Position numbers and translations under genes: made by a program. 64,000 nucleotides of DNA, taken from assembly GCA_905178155.1 (NCBI GenBank), contig CAJINV010000001.1, positions 858,637 to 922,636 of the forward strand, read 5' to 3'. The stretch is from Amoebophrya sp. A120 (taxonomy: Eukaryota > Sar > Dinophyceae > Syndiniales > Amoebophryaceae). This document shows, in pieces, positions 44,615-54,400 of the stretch (position 1 is its first letter; every line of letters begins with the position of its first letter). The notes beneath the pieces are model-generated. The model searched no databases. It saw only the letters and a list, made by a program, of their open reading frames with translations, and had not been told where the DNA came from.

Positions 44615-45160
44615 CTACGACAGTGTCATCGCGGTTCTCGCAGCGGCCACCATAGCCAGCGCCCCCTTGGTCAACGAGTAGGCTTTATGGATTGCAAAAG
44701 TGTCTGGGTCTGGAAGATTCTAAACTTGTAATGCTGTCGCTGGATTCTAAAAAAATTTGTATTGCATGACCAGCAGCAAGGGGACTCCAGTGTGTGCTAC
44801 GCGGAAAGGGCATTTCTCATGCGGTAGAGGCATCACAAAGCCCCCTAAAAATATGTGATGCTAGGGCATGCATCATAGATATCATGGGTCATTCAAAATA
44901 TGCATGACAAACCTGGCAATCATCCAGACCCAGACACTTTTGCAGTTCATAGGCTTGCTGCTGCTCGGTCTTCATCAGGGTGCTGGTTCGCAAATACTGG
45001 ACCGCCGCCGTGCTGCCCACCGCCACCTGGGCTAGACCACTAGTCGACGCGACAAAAACCACCGGCGGACCGCAGATGGCCGCGGGCGACCCATTGGCGG
45101 CATCGAAGCTGGCGTGCTCCGAGTCGGCCCGCAGCCGCAGCCCCTGCGTCACTTTGCCGA
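44615..45160 (-). CDS. Small unknown protein, 5' exon unresolved
   Basis: Exons 45160-44952 and 44680-44615 around one family-1 introner give 91 codons in frame (KVTQGLRLRADSEHASF ... AMVAAARTAMTLS, stop TAG). The 5' edge at 45160 follows a splice-acceptor-like tccatcacag, so a first exon should lie upstream; a candidate mini-exon after a T-rich tttttttttgcacag at about 45270 fits in phase 1 but has a weak donor and no certain start. Alanine-rich C-terminus; no domain recognised. It lies directly downstream of the secreted-type gene, and the two might be one transcript, but no in-phase donor joins them. Confidence 0.45.
44686..44951. mobile_element. Introner, family 1
   Basis: Family-1 TIRs (gcaaaagtgtctgggtctgg / ccagacccagacacttttgc); direct repeat GGCTT (44681-44685, 44952-44956). 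Excision joins QQQA to YSLTKGA in frame. Confidence 0.92.
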
Positions 45161-45382
45161 CTGTGATGGAGAGGTATGGAACAAAAGCGGAAAAACAAAA
45201 AAGCTCTCCATAATTGGGCCCCCAAACCCCTCATTCGCTGAAATGCTGCTGCTGTTGCTGCTCCTTCTGTGCAAAAAAAAATACTTAAACAAACGGTGCA
45301 GAGATTACAGAACAATTCGCAGCGCAACTCAAGACACACGGGGTCGGGAAACAACGGAAGCAGCTTTATTCCTGTGCGCGGT

Positions 45383-45934
45383 TCATACCACGGACCGATC
45401 GGTGCCGGCGGCGACGTTGAAGAAATCGGCCAGGGTCGCCGGGCTGCTTGCCTCCAGGGCGACGGGCCCGGTTGCGTTCATGGTCGGGGTGTAGACGTTG
45501 GTGCCGTCCGCCTTAGTCGTTTCGGGATCGAGCCCGCCAAGGACCGCGTAAGTGCCGTCCGACTTCTGGTACTCCAGGAACATACTCTTCGTCAAAGCGG
45601 CGTCCGCATCCCCCACGTTTTTGATGGTGATGTATTTCACGTCCTGCGTCTGAGTGAACGAAATTCTGACCTCCTCGTCTGCGGGCGCAGAATCCGCATT
45701 TGCGTTCGGGTTGCCGAGAGCCGTGTAGCGGCTCTGGTAGTCGGTGGCATTCGTGATGGCGCAGGTCACGTTGTTTACTTCCGTGGGCTGCGTAACCGAG
45801 AACGCATCCGCAGCCAACTGCTCCACCTCGGCGGCACTGCCTTGGCCCGCCACAAATACCGGGGAGGAGGAGAGCTGTCCGAATGTGAGCAGCTTTGCGG
45901 CGAGGGAAACGCACCGGAACTGCGACATCATCAT
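45383..45934 (-). CDS. Putative secreted protein of unknown family
   Basis: Single-exon 183-residue ORF from ATG 45934. The start MMMSQFRCVSLAAKLLTFGQ with a following small-residue stretch looks like a signal peptide. The rest is acidic, rich in Thr, Ala and Asn, with alternating hydrophobic stretches (VRISFTQTQDVKYITIKNVG, SMFLEYQKSDGTYAVLGGL) suggestive of a beta-sandwich such as a discoidin-like fold. Potential N-glycosylation sites occur (NVT, NAT twice). No catalytic motif is seen. Family unknown. Confidence 0.6.
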   Translation of the reverse strand: MMMSQFRCVSLAAKLLTFGQLSSSPVFVAGQGSAAEVEQLAADAFSVTQPTEVNNVTCAITNATDYQSRYTALGNPNANADSAPADEEVRISFTQTQDVKYITIKNVGDADAALTKSMFLEYQKSDGTYAVLGGLDPETTKADGTNVYTPTMNATGPVALEASSPATLADFFNVAAGTDRSVV

Positions 45935-46389
45935 TTTGGAGGATAAACAAACGAAAATCGAGAAATACTCTTTTCGGCCTCCTTCCGCCGATTTACTTAA
46001 CTTGACAGAAGAGAAGAAAATCTTTAGATTCCTCTACCGCTTTCACTCATGCACTATTCTCTCTGCGCGCATGCTCGCTCTGGATACGATCCGGCTTAGG
46101 CTTTTGATTTTGATGAATAGCAATGATGTACGCGCTAGACTGCGCGTGAGCAGGCGTTTCTACCTTGCACGACTGCTAAGGATCGCAAAAACAGGAGCTC
46201 CTGCACGTGCGCGCTCGAACTCTCAGTCACTCCCTGGTAAATGCTGTCAAGCAACACGCGACACTGCGGACGGGCAAATTTCCCTTCAACAAACAAGCTT
46301 CGGTAAGTGTTGGGAAGAATTGTCAAGAATCTCACTTTTCAACAATTTTTCCCACCCAAGAAATCGCTGCGTTGGTTCGCATAGCGAAA
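45935..46389. other. Intergenic, nothing recognised
   Basis: Spacer between two minus-strand genes with no recognisable feature. Confidence 0.5.
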
Positions 46390-48096
46390 TCAGTTTTTAT
46401 TTGATACAAATACCGCATGAACCCGCCTTTCATGTTTCAAATGTGGCAGTTGACTCGGTCGTGGATGTAGTAAGACGCTCCAGTCCTCTATTTTGGAACC
46501 GGTACCTTGTTCAAACACCTTAGCGGCACTACGCAGGGTATCCCCGTGCTCCGCGAGTACTGCTGAAGTTGTTACCAGATTCTCAGCTTGTTCGGGAAAA
46601 AAAGAGTCGCTCGCACTCGCTTCTCGTGCCGCTGCGGAAGTACTGGATACGGTGTCGTGGCTTTCTTCTACACTCATGACGCACGTGCGACGGTATAGCT
46701 CCGACTGAAAGGCGAAATACGGATCTTGAAGCGGAATGAAAGCACGCCAATTTGTGTGGGCATTCTTCCGGGTAACTACATGTTGCCCAGTAGTTGTGCG
46801 TCGTGCCTGGCCCTGGTCGTGTTCCTCATGCAAGTCTGGACTCGTCGGCACAAATCCGCCGGCGTAGCGCTGATACTGCCATCCGAAATTCTCGAAAAAC
46901 AGCATTTTCGGTCCACACTGTCGAAAAATGTTGCCCAAAACGTGCTCCGGTAACCCGGGTGGAGGGTCTAGGGCAAGCAGGTCGAGCGACGAGGAGTGCT
47001 GGCGGTTTGGCGAATCTCTTCCTCCGTTGCTCTTCGGGCAGAGTATTTCCGTCGCCTTTTGCGGGTCTTCGGGCAGAGGGCCCAGTGGGAAACTCACGTT
47101 AGCAAATGGAGGTTGCGGGACGAGACCCGCGGTCTTAATAGTACCCACAATATTGTCCTCGTCACCGTTTGACGAGAAAAGAATCTCTCTCGTTCGGTCA
47201 AATGAGTCGGAGTTACGTCCGGCTTCAGATGAGGTTTGCATCGCATGACGAAACTGTTCCTCTAATCGCCGAAATACCCTTTGTGAGTTTTCAATCGCGT
47301 CCGCATCCACATCGGGCGCGACCAGCTCGAATTGCAGCAATTCAGCTGCAAGCACTGGATCTAGTTCGGCTCCCCCACTACTGATCTCCGTCTCCACCCA
47401 AGCCCTTCTTGTTCCAAGTACCGCACGCCGTGCCAGGTACCCCGCGGCCAGTGACAGCGCGGGCCCGTAGCCGCTGTAGCCCAGGAAAAAGACCGCGACT
47501 CGCCGCACGGCAGGGTGAAAACCCAGGCAGAAAAGCGCTTGCCCCGACGCAGACAGGAGATCCTGGTGACCGCGCGGCCGCCCATCGGAACCACTTTCGT
47601 CCACCCCGGAGTTGCGGCACACACCGCCCCAAACGTAGCTGCGGAGCAAAGGGGCAATGGCGGTTCGGAAAAAACGAAAGAGCAGGGGCCCACTTTGCGT
47701 TGATCCATCTTCTCCCGGTTGTAGTGCTCCAGTTTTCAAGCCACCGGCGAGAACACTACCTTCCGTGTTCGTTGCCTCATCCACTTGGACGCTGCTCGGG
47801 AGAACTTCCCGGAGAGCCCGCAGAAGAAATTCCTCGGCTGTTCGTGTTCTTTGCGCGTGCTGTTCTTCCGTGGTTTTCTCTGCAGCAAGAACAGTGCTGC
47901 TGTAGCTCGCTCCATCCTCGTGGCTTTCTCCCGCCTCGTCGAGTGCAGTATCGAAGGCCACACTGCTAGATGTGATGTTTGTCGGGAGAAGGTGTCGCAA
48001 AATGCTTCGCACATTCTCGACGCAGCGTGGCAAAAAGGTGCTAGAGGGCGGTAGAAAAATTTCTTTATCATTTTGCAGCTCTACTGATACTGTCAT
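46390..48096 (-). CDS. Large unknown protein
   Basis: Open frame of 569 codons from the first ATG at 48096; stop TGA at 46390. Coding probably extends further 5': the frame continues to 48192, and a 35-nt GT-AG mini-intron (donor GTGAGTAC near 48200, acceptor TGTGAGCAG near 48166) would add an upstream exon in phase, preceded by an acceptor-like tcctcgtag near 48240. A compact segment near residues 145-260 (RFFRTAIAPLLRSYVW, QALFCLGFHPAVRRVAVFFL, GPALSLAAGYLARRAVLG) is hydrophobic-helical; the remainder alternates acidic low-complexity and short ordered pieces. No family recognised and no introner. Confidence 0.55.
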   Translation of the reverse strand: MTVSVELQNDKEIFLPPSSTFLPRCVENVRSILRHLLPTNITSSSVAFDTALDEAGESHEDGASYSSTVLAAEKTTEEQHAQRTRTAEEFLLRALREVLPSSVQVDEATNTEGSVLAGGLKTGALQPGEDGSTQSGPLLFRFFRTAIAPLLRSYVWGGVCRNSGVDESGSDGRPRGHQDLLSASGQALFCLGFHPAVRRVAVFFLGYSGYGPALSLAAGYLARRAVLGTRRAWVETEISSGGAELDPVLAAELLQFELVAPDVDADAIENSQRVFRRLEEQFRHAMQTSSEAGRNSDSFDRTREILFSSNGDEDNIVGTIKTAGLVPQPPFANVSFPLGPLPEDPQKATEILCPKSNGGRDSPNRQHSSSLDLLALDPPPGLPEHVLGNIFRQCGPKMLFFENFGWQYQRYAGGFVPTSPDLHEEHDQGQARRTTTGQHVVTRKNAHTNWRAFIPLQDPYFAFQSELYRRTCVMSVEESHDTVSSTSAAAREASASDSFFPEQAENLVTTSAVLAEHGDTLRSAAKVFEQGTGSKIEDWSVLLHPRPSQLPHLKHERRVHAVFVSNKN

Positions 48097-48882
48097 CGTT
48101 AGTACGTACTGGTGCAGCTCTGTGAAGAACGCGTTCTTGTTGGGGTGCTCTGCAACACTGCTCACAAACAAGAGAAGCCACCTAGTACTCACTAAATAGG
48201 TCGTCTCGTCTCGACTTCTGTCGTTGTATCAAGGCGCTACGAGGATAAGCAACTTCTCTTCGGAGAATAAGAAAGGACTCCGAATGAAGGCAAGCACCTT
48301 AGAGGAATTTTAATCTTTAGTGCGCATGGAGCAAACGGAACACACGAAGGTGTGACGACAAAATGTTAGCTGTGTGCGACACGTGGGGTTTTCACCGTCA
48401 GTTTGGTATCATGGTCCTCTCCAAGCTCCAAAGCGAACTTTTCATTTTTCACCGATTCTCTGGTGCGGTTCTCTTCGTATCTTCTTCGCATGCATTTTGT
48501 TACATTCTACAAGTTCTGGCGGCTTGATGCTCCGTCCGTGCCTGGTCCGGCGTGAGGTACTTGTGCATTGATTTCAGGTTCTTGGCATTCATTGGCACCC
48601 AACCGAACGGGGCTCATTGAAAATCATAGCCCGAGCTTCTTCAAACAACAACAAGCTCATCTTGTGCATTATTAGTTACGGATGAAAAGTCAATAGTGTC
48701 TAAAGCAGGTTGTATGACGCAATATCGAGAGAGTTCTTCATACAAAGGAAATTCAGCTTTTAATTTTTCAGCGCATTGATGAGTCAAGAAAATAAGTCGA
48801 AAATTCGTAAAAGTGTGTCTAGGTTTAGTAATCGGCTGCAAGCAAGTAAGCAAGTTGTCAACGCATCCTGCTGACGTGGTCC
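48097..48882. other. Possible 5' exons, then intergenic
   Basis: 48097-48240 may hold 5' coding exons of the preceding gene. Beyond that I see nothing to about 48882, where the coiled-coil gene ends. Confidence 0.4.
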
Positions 48883-50577
48883 TCACGCACGCCCAACTTC
48901 CATTTCGAACTTCGAAATGGCGCCATTCATTTTCGTGACTACCCGCTGCATTTCCACGGCTTCTGTCTCCATTTCGGCAAGGTCCTGTGCAAGGAAGTCG
49001 TCATTTACTGGTTGGTTACAACACAACCTTCGAAGAGAGAACGAGATGCATCAAGGCTGTCGTCATCAGACGCCTGCACGATTGGAAAAAGAGTGTCGGT
49101 TTTTCATAGTACGCGAAAAGTAGCAGTAGATAACAATTATGGATACGAAAATACCTCTTCCATGAGTTCCCTATCGCTGTCGAGCATGGCAAATATGTCC
49201 CGCATTTCCGCTCGCACCTCGCCAATCTCTTGCCCCACGTCCGTCTTCATCGTTTGCACCGATTTGTAGAAGTTCACGAAAACTGTTGAGAGTCAAAAAC
49301 AATGAAGTAAACACTCGTTTGGTTTTGGAATAGTGCTAGTTCATCATCCGTGAAATGCTGTTGCGGATTATCATGCCAATTTGCAACGTGTGAGTCAAGC
49401 TCAAAGAGTTCCATGTGTCTGCTTCTGGTTCAGTCTGTTTCTGAGGTCGACACTACTTACGTTAAAATTCAACCAACCAAGAACATATTTCATACTCTTC
49501 TCGTCCACATGTGGCTTTGCTGGGTCGGACCCTAAGTCACGGAGTATGTCGCGCGCGGCGTCTGACCTATCTTGATTCGTGTTTAAATCGCGCACCATTT
49601 TCAACATCTGCAGCTTTAGACCGGTGGCTGAATCGAAGAGTGAAGACGCCTGAGTGTGTTTCAAGAAAAAGATTTTTTACCATTTATGCCTCGTCCTTGC
49701 AAATGGAGTTTTTTCTTTGTTTGTTTCAAACGAAAAGAGTTCGGAAAAAGCTAAAGGCAATGCAAATCGATCAAATGCTGTTTCTTATGATAAATACCAT
49801 GTCCCTGGTGACTGGACTGCCGCGACCGGTGGTATCGATAAACGGTTTCGCTGCTCCTCTTGACCCCGACTTTCCCTTGGACGGCGAGCTCTTCTCGGGT
49901 GTGCCGGCAAACGCGCTAAGGTACCTGTTCAACATTGATGTCTTGCATGTTGTACTCTCTCCGGAATAGAGACAGCTCCACCCGACCACATACATTCAAT
50001 CATTGACTTTCGTGCTTTCTTACCAGCGAACGCGTGCAAGTTGCAAACACAACCAATTCTCGAAAAACTACCAACATCAAGACAGTACGACTGGTCATAT
50101 TTGCTTGCGTTTGGCCTTGGAAATGCAGCTTGGCTCACTTGCGCTGGTCGCTTCATCCCTGCAAAGGGCTTGCTCTTCAGCTTGCTGGCGCTACTTGACG
50201 ACGAGGACGAAGAGCCCTGGATTATGGTCGGGGAAGTGTTTGTTTGAAATTGAAGCTATTTTGTTTTTCATTATAGCGTCACGCCACAACCAGAACTTAG
50301 TGCCTGTGCCAGTGCCCGTATAATGTTAATGCAGTACTAAATGTAAGTACAGATAACCGACAACACCAATCAACCCAAGACGTACCCTTGGCTGCGACGA
50401 AGACAGACTCCTGGCTCGTGCGTCCGAGGTTTTGTTAAAGGTCAACGGGTCGTACATGTTTACTTGCGGCAGCCTGGTTTGCGTCTTCGCTATGATGTTC
50501 AGGTCGTCGAGCGAGGGCGAATTCCTGATGTTCATGTTCCGCGACAGCGGATTGCGGGGTGCGGCCGTTCCCACCAT
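48883..50577 (-). CDS. Coiled-coil protein, eight small GT-AG exons
   Basis: Exons 50577-50386, 50216-50139, about 49941-49798, 49649-49461, 49357-49315, 49282-49155, 49073-49028 and 49007-48883 total 945 nt, 314 residues. Two exons are only 43 and 46 nt; both are required, because the larger exons on either side are out of phase without them. All introns are GT-AG and none is an introner. The third exon could start 15 nt earlier (49956) without changing the frame. The N-terminal half is Ser-rich and basic; the C-terminal half is helical with heptad-like spacing (VQTMKTDVGQEIGEVRAEM, LAEMETEAVEMQRVVTKMNG). Family unknown; perhaps cytoskeletal by its look. Confidence 0.7.
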
Positions 50578-51455
50578 GCTTGTTGGAGATGAGCGAGTAG
50601 TTGACTATCACTCTAGTGGGTGCAGCGGGACAACAGGACACGACCTGTGGATGAACCGCCTTACTCGGCAGCGAAGACGAGCGTGGTTTGTTTTTGTCGT
50701 CAACTTCTGCGTCACAGAACCGGCGGTACTCTTGTTTCAACACGTAATTCTTGTTCGTCTTCGTTGGAATCAATGTGAAGTGGCTGCAGTAGCAATCTTC
50801 TCGACTGGAGCGGACCTTCGTGGGTGGAGACTACGACCACAAATAGTGCAGGTACAACAGTGGTCCAGTTTTTACAAGCCCAATAATTTTTGATGGAAGC
50901 TACACTGCATTGTGCTTGTGATTCTTGCGTCACCGAATTCGAACGTTCAAAATTTTTTAGCTTGTTGCCATGAAAACGATCGACGGGCGGTTAGAAGTTA
51001 GAAAACGATTGCTCGAGTGGTCATGATCACGTTAGTTTTACAACGAAGCACCATGCACCTCTTCTACGGAACGACAAGACACGGTATACGATATCCATTC
51101 GTAAAGCCTCGTCTCTCCGGACTGGCGACCGATCTCTTCTATACCCTGCTCCGCGCTCGACTGATCCTCGGGTAAAGCACGACGAACCACTCTCAACGAA
51201 GCAGGCCGAGTCCAGCAAAGGCGCCTTTCACGAAAATTCACTGATTCGACAGCGGGCGCAGCCGTGCTTTTATTTGTTGGTGTGCACAGATGGACCAAGG
51301 AGCACCAGCAGCAAACTTTTTCGTGGAAAAAAGCAAGTCAGTGGGAAAATACTTCTTGTTGGACGCATTCCCTGCTCCTTCATTCTTCGGTGTAAAGATG
51401 AAGTTCGCCGTGCAGAGAGGCATGGCAGCAAAAGCTTGCCAGGGTCTCACATAGA
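50578..51455. other. Intergenic, nothing recognised
   Basis: Contains the 3' flank of the PDZ/C2 gene. Minus-strand ORFs of 60-110 codons have no recognisable motif. Confidence 0.5.
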
Positions 51456-54400
51456 CTACCTGTCCTCATCTGATTTGTCGCGCTGTCCTACAGCATTTTT
51501 TCCCCCAGAAGCGTCCACCGCGCTTTTTTGTTTATCCAGTTCATCTTCCTGCTCGCCCTCGGCAACTTCTACACCCTCCCCCTCCCCCTGGTTCGCAGCT
51601 TCTTCCCCCTCCACACCACCCTCCGCCGCGCCGGTAAACATTTCCGAAAGACTTGCGGAGATACGCTGGAACAGTCCCTGTCCACCCGCCGCCTTTTTAC
51701 GCATTTCGCGCTCCCGCACGCCCTGCACACTCCACATGCAGCAGAACTGCACCTTGCAGCGCTCGAGCTCGAACTGCTTGTCCACCATGGGCCGACCGGT
51801 GTCCGGATCTGGCACAATCAATGGCTGGATGTTCAGAGTGTGCAGCTTGTAATTGCGGTGGAGCAACCCGGGCGTTTCCGCGTAGCTCAGCGTCGGATCC
51901 GCGATCGAAGGATCGTTCTCGATGGACAGTGGTCTCATACTATCGCCGCTTTTGTCCTTTGATGATGATCCACGACCACCGAACAAGCCCTTCATTAATC
52001 TCCTTCCCACGCCGGTCCTCACCCGCACGCCATTGTCGTATTCCAACAACTCCGCCGGGCCCTCGCAGTAGTCCTTGAGACTAAATTCCACCGTGCCGAT
52101 CGGCGTGTCGCTGACGCTGAAGACGCCATTCGCGTCCAGCAGAACCAGCTCGCACTTCAGCTCCTGAAACCGCAACTCCATTTCCCGCACCTCGATCTCC
52201 ACCACTTCGCTCCACTCCGGGAACTCCGTGTCGTCGAGCGCGCGGGTGTTTCCGATGGCGCGCTTGTTCGCAAACCGGAGTAGCTGGAAATCATCGGTGT
52301 CCAGCACGTCCGCGGACGGGGAGATGTAGTGAAAGGTCTCCGAGTTGCCCGGCGGCGCGGGATCGCCGGGGACCAGCGGCTGTTGTTCTGTGCCAGAAGT
52401 ATCTTCCTTTTTCTCCGGATCGCGCAGCCGTAGCCGCACTTGTATATATGGGTCGCTGAGCGTGAGCACGTCCGCCTGGGGCACGTTGCTGGCGCCGCGG
52501 AGGTAAACGGCGAACACAAAGCATTTTTCCTCGTCGTCGCCGAGGAGGTCCCCAACCGTCTCGTACCGACTGCCAAGGTCATTCGACTCGAGCTTCGTGG
52601 ACCCCGGAACGCGGCGCCGCTCCGCGCGGCGCTCGTTAAACGCCTGCGCCACCGCGCCTGACTGTGTATCTGCTTCGTTTTGGCCTTGTTGTGCTTGCGC
52701 TTGCGCCCCCGTTGAACTAGAACTCGAACTTCCCCCCGCTGCCCCAGCGGCCGTGCTTTGCGGCGCACCACCCGCTTTCCGAAGCCCTGAGGGGACGGCG
52801 TCCGCAAAGCCGGCCGGCGACTCGCCCGCAACGACCTGTGGGCGATCGTCAATCCAATCCGGCATGCCGACCACTCCCTGACGGAACAGCTTCTGTAAGA
52901 TCTGGCTGGGTCGCTCGCGCCCCTGGTTCGCGTCCCGCACCAGCACCGGCTGCAGCCGGCGCAGCTCCGGCAGTACCTCGTCTTTCAGCCGCAAGGCGTC
53001 GATCGCTTTTTCGTACTGACCGCACAGCTATCAAATGTAAAAATGTCTGGGTCTGGAAGAATGCCAGTTTGTCATGCTTGTCTGGCATGACTCTTAAATC
53101 TGTCATGCACATTACGAAAGAGCCCCACTTTTCTGTCATGCAGAAACGTAGTTTGTCATGCAGAATAGGCAACACCTAGAAGCTCAGAAACTTGTCATGC
53201 TGAGCCAGCAATTGTGGCCTCCTCATGATATGCCACACAGCATCACAAGTTTCCAGACCCAGACACTTTTACATTTGATAACAGCTTCTGGAAGATCTCC
53301 AGATAGTAGGCGTGGTTGGTCACGTCGGACAGCCGGTCCCGCAGTCTCACGTTCTCGTTCGCGAGCACCCTTGCGTATGCATTGCAAAAAATATGTCTGG
53401 GTCTGCAAGATTCTGAGACCTGTCATGCACGTTTTGCACGAGCCATGAAGATGTCTGTGATGCACGCCCTAGCACCACAGTATTTTTGAGGGTTTCTTGA
53501 TGCCTATTCCGCATGAGAAACAAAGGCCCTCTCCGCGCAGAAAAAATTGCATATCCAGCCTTTGCTGCTCATGCAATACAGATTTTTTCGGAATCGCAAT
53601 GCAGCATCACAAGTTGCATTCTTCCAGACCGAGACATATTTGCACTGGATAGTGCGGCCCCGGACCCCAAATCCAGTTTCGCCAGCGGGTCGGGCATATC
53701 TAGTGTAAAAGTGTCTGGGTCTGGAAGGATGCAACTTGTGATGCGACCTTTGGACTCTACATAAAATCTGTATTGCATGAACAGCAAAAGGTCCAACTTT
53801 TGCTACGCTAAGAGGACATTTCTCATGCGGTATGAGCATCAGAAAGCCCTCGCAGAATCTCTGATGCTAGGGCATGCATCACAAACCTCAAGGGTCATGC
53901 AAAATCAGCATGTTGACAAACTCCTGCATTGTTCCAGACCCAGACATTTTTACATTTGATAGGGCAGAAACGTGCACACCTCCGGCCGAAACAGCCGGTT
54001 GTTTTTCACGCTGGCTTCGTGCTCCTGAAACCGCTCGCAGTTCAGGAACCGCGCCGGCCCGCGGACGTGCAGTAAGGGGATGAGTTTCGTCTTCTTAGCC
54101 TGCTGGTCGACCTTGTTAGTACTCTTCTCGTGACCGCCGGTTTTGTCAACAAACTGCGTGACCTCCTCTGGCTGGAGCGGGCGCTCCCCGGAGGTCAGCA
54201 ATAGCTCCACGTGGTCCCGATGGCACGCGGCGAACTCCGCCATCTCGTTCTGGACGGCGCCGAGAAACGCGTCCTTCCGCTGCTCCAGCACCCGGTAGGG
54301 CACGTCGAATTCGAAGCGGCCCAGCGTGCGGATCTGGCCCCCGGAGCTCACGTCCGCCTCCGCCAGAATGTATGAGAGTGAACAACAACTCCACCTCTCG

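Noticed and set aside
45160-45934. Joining the secreted-type ORF and the downstream exon as one gene
   Set aside because: No GT donor in the needed phase exists before the stop of the first ORF.
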